Source: Vagococcus xieshaowenii
GTDB lineage: Bacteria > Bacillota > Bacilli > Lactobacillales > Vagococcaceae
Direction of reading: 5' to 3'
NCBI RefSeq assembly: GCF_004792515.1
Contig: NZ_CP038865.1
Location: 1,892,001 to 1,956,000 of the forward strand
Length of the DNA: 64,000 nt
The notes beneath the pieces are model-generated. The model had not been told where the DNA came from. It made no database searches and was given only the letters and a program-made list of their open reading frames with translations. Below are positions 1 through 8,594 of the stretch, one piece after another (position 1 is the first letter of the stretch; each line of letters begins with the position of its first letter). Position numbers and translations under genes: made by a program.

Positions 1-142
1 CTTGAAGCTTAACGACCTCTCAAGCACTCTTTGTAATCAGGCTTTTAGTCGCAACTTCCTCGGTAATAGGTCTGACCTCTAAAAAATTTTCAAATTTTTC
101 GTTGTTCTGTGCCTATTACTCGTAAGACTAAACACCCTCTTG

Positions 143-346
143 CCTACTAAAATTCGAAATCGCCGCCGCAGCGAAGCTTCGGTTGGGCACGGCGCTGCAT
201 GTGCCCACTATCCTTTGATGGTTACCTGTCACCACATATTCTGTCTCTCTGACCACGTCTTCCCTCTTGGGTGAACCATTCATTTACTGTTTCTAGACAC
301 GAACACACGTTCTGCCTATTGCTCGATGTCAGATACCAGATTAAGG
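143..346 (-). repeat. Conserved 3' flanking block of DGR target, copy 1
   Basis: A block of about 200 bp directly downstream (sense direction) of variable repeat 1. It recurs almost unchanged after the other two variable genes (4238-4424 and 11328-11531). Within the roughly 165 bp best aligned I count only 3 to 4 substitutions between copies. It covers the end of the coding sequence, the stop codon and a non-coding tail with two potential hairpins: GGGCAC...GTGCCC at about 185-206, and a CCG-rich hairpin at about 164-182. DGR targets are known to need sequence and structure just past the VR for homing; whether this block serves that role is inference. Confidence 0.8.
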
Positions 347-1938
347 TAAAGCGCGGGGCGCAACCCGTACTCGGTGGTCACAGTGTTGGCGCCGACGCTG
401 CCACTCGCGTTCACATCGCACGCGCCGCTACTAGTCGTCATAGGCGAGCGCAACCACCAAGGAGCTGCTTTTCCATTGTATTTCGCGATGCTATCTGCGT
501 CATTCTCCCACGTCGTCAACACATCCGCCGTACTTAACGCAAACGCCGTTGGCGTATTATTTCCATTAATGGTCGTTACCTCAGTGGTATCAGTAGCACT
601 TGTCTCTTCATGCGGCAAGTCCACTCCCGATACAAATGTCCCTAAGTCACTTCCCGCGATACGTTCCTCATAAAATGCCTGCATCTCACGCTCTAACGTT
701 GAGCCTGTATAATCATTACCGTCACCGTTTTTTGGATTAAACTGAACTTCCTTCTGTATCTCATCCGTCACCATTAAGACTACATTGTTGCTATCTTTCA
801 TGATTTTCCAATCAATCCCTGCTTGGTTGATAATGTCATTGGTTTCAAATGGTTGGACGGTCACACTCGTTTCTGCAGTCAAACCATCTGCATCCGTTGC
901 AGTAATGGTGATAACTGTTCCGACTAACTCATTTAGTCCTAACGTTAAGACACCTGTCTCCTGATCAATCGTCGTTTGACTAGATGTTTGACCAGAAATC
1001 GCGTAGGATACCACTTCTTTATTAGGACTAACCGTTACGGTGCTCAAGCGTTTTGGTTCTGGGTTATCTACGCTCAGTTCTAATTCAACCTCTGGCACTT
1101 GTTCTGTTCCTGGTGTGTCTGTTAGTGACCACGTCAGGGTAGTGGCATAGCGTGCCTCTTTTAATTTGTTCGCTTTACCTGGAACCATTAATTGGACGTC
1201 TTTACTTAGTTGCGTCATCTCGGCATCAAAATCGCCATGTGTGCCATCATTGGCCATTAACGTTTCACCTAAATTGACAAACCACGTGCCCATGCCTTGA
1301 CCTGTGTCTCCCTCAACGATAGGCGTGGTATCACCTGGTGTAATAACATACTTAGCTGGACTTTTTTCTGTCGCGGCTATTGTTGGCGTGGCTAAATTCG
1401 GCGCGTCTGTTTCAGAGCCGTTGGTCGTCATCTTAAGATTTTGTAAGGTAATCTTTGTTCCTGGTAAGAAAGAGGATTCATCTGCTGTTTTAAAACCAGC
1501 ATCTTGTGTGACAGACAATGACCACTTCCCGTCTACCCAGCCACGTGCATCTGTTACTTGCACATAATTATTCACAAATTTAGTTTGGCCATCTTCTGTT
1601 CTTAATAATTGGGCCGCGGCATAATACGTTTGGTCAGTTGTCGTGATTTCTTGTGCTCCGAAATAGAGATTCGAGGCGAAGTCGATGGTGATTGGACCTT
1701 TATTATCCGTTCCTGCTAACTCTTCTTCTGGGTTTTCAGGGTCAAGCGGGGTCACTGTTCCCCCTTCTTCTGGATCAATAGGCTCAATGACCTCATAGAT
1801 TTTATCGAAATCCACGCCAGCTTGACTGGTTGCTGGTTTCGTGTCAATCTTTGAAGTGGCTTCTGCCGCTAACATTAACGGGCTTTGCGACAGACCTAAT
1901 GTACTTACTAACATGATAGTCAGACGTTTCTTTTTCAT
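316..1938 (-). CDS. DGR-diversified WxL surface protein 1
   Basis: Predicted secreted, cell-wall-bound protein of 540 residues whose C-terminus is a DGR target. A signal peptide covers about 1-25 and a Pro/Asp/Glu-rich linker about 40-80. A WxL domain covers about 81-270, with the two WxL motifs WSLSV and LTWSL. An Ig-like segment covers about 275-365. The C-terminal domain is of the DUF6273/C-type-lectin kind, with the WWLRSP and GLRPALYLNL motifs bracketing the variable residues. I chose the ATG at 1938 because AAAGGAGAGG lies 8 bases upstream; an earlier ATG at 1971 has no such site. WxL domains bind peptidoglycan non-covalently, so the variable domain should be displayed on the surface. 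The ligand is unknown. Confidence 0.93.
   Translation of the reverse strand: MKKKRLTIMLVSTLGLSQSPLMLAAEATSKIDTKPATSQAGVDFDKIYEVIEPIDPEEGGTVTPLDPENPEEELAGTDNKGPITIDFASNLYFGAQEITTTDQTYYAAAQLLRTEDGQTKFVNNYVQVTDARGWVDGKWSLSVTQDAGFKTADESSFLPGTKITLQNLKMTTNGSETDAPNLATPTIAATEKSPAKYVITPGDTTPIVEGDTGQGMGTWFVNLGETLMANDGTHGDFDAEMTQLSKDVQLMVPGKANKLKEARYATTLTWSLTDTPGTEQVPEVELELSVDNPEPKRLSTVTVSPNKEVVSYAISGQTSSQTTIDQETGVLTLGLNELVGTVITITATDADGLTAETSVTVQPFETNDIINQAGIDWKIMKDSNNVVLMVTDEIQKEVQFNPKNGDGNDYTGSTLEREMQAFYEERIAGSDLGTFVSGVDLPHEETSATDTTEVTTINGNNTPTAFALSTADVLTTWENDADSIAKYNGKAAPWWLRSPMTTSSGACDVNASGSVGANTVTTEYGLRPALYLNLVSDIEQ
347..471 (-). repeat. DGR variable repeat 1 (VR1)
   Basis: This 125-bp segment matches the template repeat at 10333-10457 without gaps. 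By hand alignment on the coding strand there are about 22 differences, and about 19 of them fall at template adenines, changed to G, C or T. The three non-adenine changes are one T to G, one C to T and one C to A. The GC-rich end (GGGTTGCGCCCCGCGCTTTA) is unchanged and is the likely initiation-of-mutagenic-homing segment. It encodes the last part of the variable lectin-like domain of the 316-1938 protein. Confidence 0.95.
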
Positions 1939-1971
1939 TGTGACATCCTCTCCTTTATGATTCTTATGCAT

Positions 1972-2313
1972 TTTTTCTATAGATAACCGTATTATTTTTC
2001 CCTTTTTTATCGTGAAAGCAACAGGGTGCTTGACCGATTAACCTTGATTGACTTCTTTCGTCCCGTCAATTAACTTGATTGCTTCTCTATGGTAGCGAGC
2101 GATTAAGCGAACGGTGTGGACTCTTGACCAGCACGACCAAAATTTTTCTAGCGTTCACACCCTATTGAACCAAGAGACATTGATGCGTATATCTCATTCA
2201 TCAACTAGAATGCCAAATGTTCGCGTTTGTCACGCTTCATTTGTTTGAAAGGTTGCTATCATTCGTTCATTACCACCACGTAATTTAGCCATTGACCTCA
2301 TTCTGTCAAAGAC
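1972..2313. other. Intergenic spacer with possible coding relic
   Basis: About 340 bp between two WxL genes. I see no strong terminator or promoter. On the minus strand a 20-codon open stretch starting MAKLRGGNERMI is followed by stops in all frames, which looks like a decayed gene end, but I cannot name the parent. Nothing else is supportable here. Confidence 0.3.
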
Positions 2314-3183
2314 TTACGCTTCGTTTGCTGGTTGGTTGGTTAATGTCCATGTTAACTCAGCTGTATAAGCGGTTGATTTCTTAACAGACGCGCCTGGTAC
2401 TTCTAATTGAACGGCCGTATTAAACCAATCTTGTCCGCTTACTTGACCGTCTTCACCAAGAACGTCAGCCTTCACTAAAGTCCCTCTAGTTTCTCCTAGT
2501 TCTTCCGTTACAGCTGTTCCACCATTTCCTGCTAGATAGAAGAATTGTCCGGCTCCGTGGCCTTCAGAGGCGGTCATCACCTCTACGCTAATTGCTTTTT
2601 CTTCCGTTGAAGGCTCAATAGCGAAGGCTTCTTTAGCTTCAATACCTGTTGTATCTGATGCAGAGTTAACAGCGCCATTGGATACATTGATTTTTGCGCC
2701 TTCTAATTCATGCTCTGCTTCATCTTTGAACGCTTGTGTTTGTTCAACTTTCAACGTCCAACCAGCTAGACTACCTGTGTTATCTGTAATTTGCACATAG
2801 TTAGGGTTGATGACTTTGACATCTGACCCTGTGATAGTTGATTTTGACGCGAATGCTGGATACGTTTCGTCACTGTTTGAGATTTTTTGAATGCCAAAGT
2901 TTAAGGTTGACACAAAATCAATCGTTAACGGACCTGTTTGGCCTGTTTCTTTATCTGGTTCGTCTGGTGTAATCTCTGGTGTCGTTGGATCTGGATTTTC
3001 TGGATCAGTTGGGTCGACGATAGGCGGTGATACCGGTGGATTCGTTGCCTCATCATCCACTACAAAGTGAACTTTCCCTTCGCTGGTTTCATTCGTTGTG
3101 ATTCCTTCTTCAGCAAATACCGCTGTGTTTAGACTGCCTAATACTAAGGTACTTAATAATAACGTGCTCATCATTTTTTTCAT
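2314..3183 (-). CDS. WxL domain surface protein (non-variable)
   Basis: Secreted protein of 289 residues. It has an N-terminal signal peptide (MKKMMSTLLLSTLVLG...VFAEE), an acidic Pro-rich linker of the PTDPENPDP type, and a WxL domain beginning at GPLTIDFVSTLNFG and ending in the distal motif LTWTLTNQ. It has no C-terminal variable domain, so it is not a DGR target. The ATG at 3183 is preceded by AAAGAGG at 7 bases and is preferred over an ATG at 3204. WxL proteins attach to peptidoglycan and work in complexes with DUF916 and LPXTG partners from the same cluster, both of which are present here. The proximal motif reads GWTLKV. Confidence 0.9.
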   Translation of the reverse strand: MKKMMSTLLLSTLVLGSLNTAVFAEEGITTNETSEGKVHFVVDDEATNPPVSPPIVDPTDPENPDPTTPEITPDEPDKETGQTGPLTIDFVSTLNFGIQKISNSDETYPAFASKSTITGSDVKVINPNYVQITDNTGSLAGWTLKVEQTQAFKDEAEHELEGAKINVSNGAVNSASDTTGIEAKEAFAIEPSTEEKAISVEVMTASEGHGAGQFFYLAGNGGTAVTEELGETRGTLVKADVLGEDGQVSGQDWFNTAVQLEVPGASVKKSTAYTAELTWTLTNQPANEA

Positions 3184-3202
3184 ATCATATCCTCTTTCCA
3201 TC

Positions 3203-3250
3203 AATAACTCTTTTAATAACTCTTTTAATAACTCTTTTAATAATTCTTTT
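3203..3250 (-). repeat. Four 12-bp tandem repeats between WxL genes
   Basis: The unit AATAACTCTTTT (plus strand) occurs four times in a row, with one C to T change in the last copy. It fills most of the 77-bp gap between the stop of the WxL gene at 3261 and the start at 3183, just upstream of the ribosome binding site. A change in copy number would alter intergenic spacing without touching either protein. Confidence 0.9.
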
Positions 3251-3260
3251 AGGTGGTTGG

Positions 3261-4139
3261 TTATGCCCCTTCACTTGCTGAAGGAATGGCTTCTAATGTC
3301 CACGTTAAATCTGTTTTATACGTTGTATCTTTCATCTTGATTGCGCTACCTGGGACGTCTAATTGGATATCTTTGCTAATTTGGTAAGGGATTTCCTTGT
3401 CTCCTACTTTTAATTCTGGGAAGTCTCCGTAACTCCCATCATCTTCTACTAACTCTTGACCTAGATTTAAGAACCATGTTCCGATTCCTTGTCCCTCAGT
3501 TGCCTCAACAAGGGTCATTTTAGTTCCCGGGTCCAATTCATGCTTTTCAATAGCATGGCCCTCTTCATTGGTCATCTTGATTTGTGGGGCTGCCGCTTCT
3601 TCATTCCCTGTGTTGGTCATCTTTAAGTGGTTGAACGTCAGCGCTGCGCCTTCTAATTCGCCTGCTGATGATGAGAATTGTTCCTCTTGAGTCACGCTTA
3701 AGGTCCAGCCTGCATCAGCTACCCCACGACCATCTGTTACTTGGACATAGTTATTCACAAAACGATAATCTGTTAAATCATTTTCTTCTGTTTCCTCATT
3801 ATAAGTATAAACCTTTGACGGTTGAGCCGCTGGGTGATACGTTTCATCATTACTTGAAATAGCTTGTGAACCGAAGTATAGTTTTGATACAAAGTCAATC
3901 GTTAACGGACCTTCTAGCCCTGTTCCTGGGTTGCCTGTATCTGGATTTTCTGGGTCTACTGGGTCAATCACCCCTCCACCATCTGGATCTAATGGATCCG
4001 TTGCTCCATCTTTTTCTTTATAATGAATCGCTGCTTCTGATGTCGCATCTTCAGGTTCGAATTCCGCCGCAAAGACTGCTGAGGTGTTGCTTAATACCAT
4101 TGTACTTAATAATATGAAGGCTAACACTTGTTTTCTCAT
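3261..4139 (-). CDS. WxL domain surface protein (non-variable)
   Basis: Secreted protein of 292 residues with a signal peptide (MRKQVLAFILLSTMVLSNTSAVFAAE), a DPLDPDGGG/DPENPDTG linker and a WxL domain from about residue 78 (GPLTIDFVSKLYFG) to the end. The two motifs are GWTLSVTQ and LTWTLEAI. It is closely related in plan to the WxL parts of the variable proteins but lacks their extra C-terminal domains. The ATG follows GAGGAG at a normal distance. It lies in the same direction as its neighbours and is probably co-transcribed with them. Confidence 0.9.
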   Translation of the reverse strand: MRKQVLAFILLSTMVLSNTSAVFAAEFEPEDATSEAAIHYKEKDGATDPLDPDGGGVIDPVDPENPDTGNPGTGLEGPLTIDFVSKLYFGSQAISSNDETYHPAAQPSKVYTYNEETEENDLTDYRFVNNYVQVTDGRGVADAGWTLSVTQEEQFSSSAGELEGAALTFNHLKMTNTGNEEAAAPQIKMTNEEGHAIEKHELDPGTKMTLVEATEGQGIGTWFLNLGQELVEDDGSYGDFPELKVGDKEIPYQISKDIQLDVPGSAIKMKDTTYKTDLTWTLEAIPSASEGA

Positions 4140-4237
4140 GTTTGTTACTCCTCTTTTATTATTTGATTTTATTTTTAAACGTTGTGTAATGGGCTTCGTG
4201 CCTTACACAAGCGTTGTTCCCCTATAAGTTTTCTAAA

Positions 4238-4424
4238 TAGCCGCCGCATCTTCGCTGCGGTTGGGCACGGCGCTGCATGTGCCCACTATCCTTTGATGGT
4301 TACCTGTCACCACCTATTCTGTCTCTCTGACCACGTCTTCCCTCTTGGGTTAACCATTCATTTACTGTTTCTAGACACGAACACACGTTCTACCTATTGC
4401 TCGATGTCAGATACCAGATTAAGG
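4238..4424 (-). repeat. Conserved 3' flanking block of DGR target, copy 2
   Basis: Second copy of the block described at 143-346. It begins at GCCGCCGCATC and runs to the end of VR2. It differs from copy 1 by about three substitutions in the 165-bp core. The CCG-rich hairpin is weaker here because its stem has changes, while the GGGCAC...GTGCCC hairpin is intact. Confidence 0.8.
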
Positions 4425-6043
4425 TAAAGCGCGGGGCGCAACCCGTTCGTGCCGCCCACGGTGTTGCTGATGACGCTGCCACCCGTGCTCACAGCGCGCG
4501 CGTAGTTACTAGTCGTACCAGGCGTGCGCAACCACCACCAATCAGCTGAACCATCGTATTTCGCGATTCTATCTACATCATTCTCCCACGTCGTCAACAC
4601 ATCCGCCGTACTTAACGCAAACGCCGTTGGCGTATTATTTCCATTAATGGTCGTTACATCAGTGATATCAGTATCACTTGTCTCTGTATGCGGCAAGTCC
4701 ACTCCCGATACAAACGTCCCTAAGGCACTTCCCGCAATGCTATTATCATAAAATGCCTTCATTTCACTCTCTAACGTTGAATTCGTATAATCATTACCGT
4801 CAGACTGTGTTGGATTAAACACAACTTCCTTCTTCTGTATCTCATCCGTCACCATTAAGACTTTGTTACGTTCATCTTCTTTCATGATTTTCCAGTCAAT
4901 TAATTGTCCCTCTTTGTCTGGAATTGCAATGACCTCATTTTTTACAAACGGTAAGACCGTTACGGTGCCTGTCTCGCTTTGTCCTCCTTGTGTCATCGCT
5001 GTAATCGTGATTTCAGTATTGTCTGCTAAATCTGACCCAAAGTAGAAGTAATTTGTCTCTGCGTCTACATACGTCTTATCAGAAGGTGCGCCTTCAATCC
5101 TATACGTTGTACCTTCCACGTTTGAACTTAATTTAAGTGGTTCAATCGTACGATGGGCACTTGTGGCAATCTCATCTTTCACATTTTTAATAGTAAAGGC
5201 TAAGGTTTCTTCTGGTGGAATCCCCGGCACATCCTGCATCGTCCATGTTAGGGTCGTGCGGTACTTTCCTTGTGAAACCTTTGTCGCACTTCCTGGGACA
5301 AGTAATTGCACGTCTTTACTCAACTTGCTAATCCCTTCTGCGTATTGACCATAAGAGCCATCGTTAGGGGTTAGTGTTTGTCCTAACTCGACAAACCATG
5401 TCCCAGCCCCTTCACCGGCTTGACCGTCAATTAATTGAACCGCTTCGGCTGGGTCTAACACATAGCGTCCGTCATGTTCTTCGGTACCATTAGGGTCTGC
5501 GGTTGTGGGAGGTGTTCCCCCGCCATCTGCAGTGGTTCTAAGCCCCAATGCGCCAATCGATAATTGTGCCCCGACTAATGGATCTCCTGCGGATGTTCTA
5601 AATTCATCGTCTTGTTTTACATATAATTTCCAACTTGCCTCACTGTCGCCACGATTATCCGTCACTTGGACATAGTTATTCACAAGGTCACGGGTCTCGT
5701 TGCCGTCCTCATCGACTTGTTTATACGGTTGGGCAGCGGCATAATACGTTTTATCCTCTTGCATCGTGGCTTGTTGTTTACCAAAGTAAAAATTAGACAC
5801 AAAATCTAGACGTAACATCCCATCGTTGCCTGTTGGCGGTAACGTTTCTTCTGGATTTTCTGGATCTAGTGGGGTAATCTCACTACCATCCCCTGGTAAT
5901 TGTGGGTTAGACGGATCCGCCTTTGACGTAAACGTTACGTCAGCTGGTGTAGTGCCTTCTAATGTATCAGCCGCTAATGTTAGGGGCATATTGCCTAAGA
6001 TGATGGTGCTGACTAAGCTCATCGTTAATAATTGTTTTTTCAC
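4394..6043 (-). CDS. DGR-diversified WxL surface protein 2
   Basis: Secreted protein of 549 residues with the same plan as the 316-1938 protein. The signal peptide covers 1-25, then an acidic linker (PLDPENPEETLPP). The WxL domain runs about 78-275 with motifs SWKLYVKQ and LTWTMQDV. An Ig-like stretch covers about 280-370. The C-terminal domain starts near LIDWKIMKEDE and ends in the variable segment and GLRPALYLNLVSDIEQ. The last 160 residues are nearly identical to protein 1 outside the VR, which implies cassette duplication or gene conversion. The start is GTG at 6043 behind AAAGGGGAAT. It lies directly downstream of the WxL gene at 6061-6840. Confidence 0.93.
   Translation of the reverse strand: MKKQLLTMSLVSTIILGNMPLTLAADTLEGTTPADVTFTSKADPSNPQLPGDGSEITPLDPENPEETLPPTGNDGMLRLDFVSNFYFGKQQATMQEDKTYYAAAQPYKQVDEDGNETRDLVNNYVQVTDNRGDSEASWKLYVKQDDEFRTSAGDPLVGAQLSIGALGLRTTADGGGTPPTTADPNGTEEHDGRYVLDPAEAVQLIDGQAGEGAGTWFVELGQTLTPNDGSYGQYAEGISKLSKDVQLLVPGSATKVSQGKYRTTLTWTMQDVPGIPPEETLAFTIKNVKDEIATSAHRTIEPLKLSSNVEGTTYRIEGAPSDKTYVDAETNYFYFGSDLADNTEITITAMTQGGQSETGTVTVLPFVKNEVIAIPDKEGQLIDWKIMKEDERNKVLMVTDEIQKKEVVFNPTQSDGNDYTNSTLESEMKAFYDNSIAGSALGTFVSGVDLPHTETSDTDITDVTTINGNNTPTAFALSTADVLTTWENDVDRIAKYDGSADWWWLRTPGTTSNYARAVSTGGSVISNTVGGTNGLRPALYLNLVSDIEQ
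4425..4548 (-). repeat. DGR variable repeat 2 (VR2)
   Basis: Matches the template at 10333-10453 with one in-frame TGG codon added. By hand count about 17 of some 20 substitutions are at template adenines. The non-adenine changes include TCG to ACG and a third-position T to C. The GC-rich end is identical to the template. It encodes the segment from SADWWWLRTP to TNGLRPAL in the 4394-6043 protein. Confidence 0.94.
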
Positions 6044-6060
6044 GATTTATTCCCCTTTCT

Positions 6061-6826
6061 CTATAGTTGACTGTCTGGCGCATCGGTTAACGTCCAGACA
6101 AACTCTGTTTGATAATTAACGGCATCTTTCGGTGTTGAACCAGGAATGAAAAATTGCACACCCGTATTCTTTTCTCTACCATCTGGTAAGGTGTCAATTT
6201 TCCCCCAGCTGTCTAGCCATGTGCCAAAGCCTTCACCTGAATCTGCCTGCATAACGACGGACATTTCACCTGGTGTTAGCGCGACATCATGGGCAGTTGG
6301 GCGTTGCGTGTCGTCCGTCACATTAGACGTCGCTTGACTCTCTACTAGACGAATTTCAGCCCCGTCAAGAACGGGATATTTCGCCGCTTGATTTTCAAAC
6401 TGAGCAAGTTGTTTAACAGTTAATCGCCAACCTGATGCGCCACCGCGTAAGTCAGTGACTTGTAAATAATTCGCTGTCTTCTTGTCTGTGTCGACTGCCG
6501 TGCCTTCGTCATTGGCATAATATTGTGGATTGGCATAATACGTTTGGTCTTTATTACTGATTTCATTGGTGCCAAAGTCAAACGTTGAGACAAAGTCAAT
6601 GGATAATGGCCCCGGTGTGCCTGGTTCTGGTTTACCTTCTGGATCGGTCGGATTCCACGGTGAAACGGGTACCTCTGGATCAGGGTTTTCTGGATGAAGT
6701 GGGAGCGTGGTGTCCTCACTTGGAATAAATTGAACATGGCCATTTGATGTGATGCTTGAGCTGTCTTCTTGAGCAAATGCGACTGTCGTGAAACTTGACA
6801 CTAACCATAAAGCCAATAAAGAAGGA

Positions 6827-6840
<14 letters not shown>
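6061..6840 (-). CDS. WxL domain surface protein (non-variable)
   Basis: Secreted protein of 259 residues. It has a signal peptide (MKKINPSLLALWLVSSFTTVAFAQE), a PLHPENPDPEVP linker and a WxL domain with GPLSIDFVSTFDFG at its start, GWRLTVKQ as proximal motif and FVWTLTDA as distal motif. The ATG at 6840 lies 10 bases after AAAGGAG. An in-frame codon at 6894 would give an implausible basic extension and overlap the LPXTG gene more deeply. The 14-bp overlap with the LPXTG gene upstream suggests translational coupling. Not a DGR target. Confidence 0.9.
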
Positions 6841-7345
<505 letters not shown>

Positions 7346-7362
7346 TCATTCTTCCTCCTTTT

Positions 7363-8364
7363 TTATTTCTTTTTCTTCACTAACAATAGAATAATGATCG
7401 CAAGTAATGCGGCAATCACGCCAATACCAATCATTAAATATAAATTTGTGTTATCTTCTTCGATTGACACATCTTTTTCGTTATATTTCTTTGCTTCTTC
7501 TGAGGTGATCTCGAAGTCTTTTTCTAGTGACCATTTATCACTCCCTGAGCTCGCTTCAATGTGCATGGTATATTTACCGGCTGCTAATTTCTTTCCTTCC
7601 ATGCGTAACGGGAAGGCCATCGTCGTGTTAGGTGCCATCTGGATACCCTCTTTGGTTGTTTCATAAAGCGTTTCACTCTTGCCTTGTTTGGTTACTTTCG
7701 CATCAACCTTTAGTTGATTCATGTATTTAGCGACTGGATTTTGTAAATAAGAATAAATCACGTTACGGGCATTTAATTGATCGGCTTCTACTTTATTTAA
7801 TTTCAAATCTGAGGGTAAGCTGTTGTCGTTCTCACGTAGTAAAACCGCAACAGAGTAGGCAAACTTATTTTCAATCGTCATCCCACCGGCTGTCTCGTCT
7901 TCTTTTTCTTCTTCCTCAACTTCTTTAAAGGTCAAGCCACCTGCGATTAACCCATCGAAGGCTTTTTCTGGCATTTCGATAGTTACTTTATAGTCATAGC
8001 TGCCATTCGCTGGGATTTTCACCGTTTGGCTATCGGCCTTCGCGATTTCTTTTAAGTTAGCGGGTGCTGTGTCATCCACAGTATCCTTCGTCTGGCCATA
8101 ATCCACCACCCCGTTAATATTCGTTGTCGCAGGCTCGATTAAGGCTTCTACCTCTATTTCTTTATCGCTATGGTTTTTAATCTTGGTCACTAAGGTTTGT
8201 TTCTGACCCGCTGTCATATCTAAATCGAAGTACGTGCTACCTTCGCGTTGGTTATCCGGCAACACCGTATCGACACTAAAATTCAATTCACTTGCTTGCG
8301 TACTCGTTACACCAAAAATCCCTACAGAACATAAAGATGTCATTAACAATACAAATTTCTTCAT
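7363..8364 (-). CDS. WxL-interacting protein, DUF916 and DUF3324 domains
   Basis: Protein of 333 residues. It has a signal peptide (1-24), a DUF916 domain (about 27-150, starting FSVDTVLPDNQ and containing YFDLDMTAGQKQTL), a DUF3324 domain (about 165-300), a C-terminal transmembrane helix (about 308-328, LMIGIGVIAALLAIIILLLV) and a KKKK tail. Proteins of this family sit in the membrane and bind WxL proteins and peptidoglycan. It is the first gene after the palindromic promoter at 8439-8503, so it probably heads an operon running through the LPXTG, WxL and variable genes. Confidence 0.93.
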   Translation of the reverse strand: MKKFVLLMTSLCSVGIFGVTSTQASELNFSVDTVLPDNQREGSTYFDLDMTAGQKQTLVTKIKNHSDKEIEVEALIEPATTNINGVVDYGQTKDTVDDTAPANLKEIAKADSQTVKIPANGSYDYKVTIEMPEKAFDGLIAGGLTFKEVEEEEKEDETAGGMTIENKFAYSVAVLLRENDNSLPSDLKLNKVEADQLNARNVIYSYLQNPVAKYMNQLKVDAKVTKQGKSETLYETTKEGIQMAPNTTMAFPLRMEGKKLAAGKYTMHIEASSGSDKWSLEKDFEITSEEAKKYNEKDVSIEEDNTNLYLMIGIGVIAALLAIIILLLVKKKK

Positions 8365-8438
8365 TATTTCTTCACTCCTATGTCATTATTTTCATTATTA
8401 AAAGGATTTACTCTACTAAACTTCTCAGTCCATTCATT

Positions 8439-8503
8439 AGTATGACAGAATTCAATTTTACGAACTGTTTTTTTTTTAGAAAAATTTTCTAAAAAAAACA
8501 GTT
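8439..8503 (-). promoter_or_regulatory. Promoter with large AACTG...CAGTT palindrome (WxL operon)
   Basis: On the minus strand a palindrome (8463-8503) has arms AACTGTTTTTTTT and AAAAAAACAGTT around an A/T core. Its inner edge CAGTTC takes the -35 place, followed by 17 bp and CATACT as -10 (8439-8444). The same layout occurs at 14053-14117 and 14535-14601. The poor -35 and the overlapping palindrome suggest dependence on an activator; the Mga-like regulator at 14703-16184 is the obvious candidate, by inference. Confidence 0.7.
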
Positions 8504-8594
8504 TGATTGCTGCCGCATCCTTACAACTTCATTATCACATAATTTAACAATCGCAACTGTTATATTTTGAGTAAAAATCATGAAGAACAAACAG

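Noticed and set aside
271-537. Plus-strand open frames across the VR1 region, and like ones at 4182, 10299 and 11456
   Set aside because: They are antisense shadows of the variable genes, produced by the repeated VR and TR sequence.
6420-6776. 118-codon frame inside the WxL gene
   Set aside because: Same strand, wrong frame, no start site. The WxL frame is clearly the coding one.
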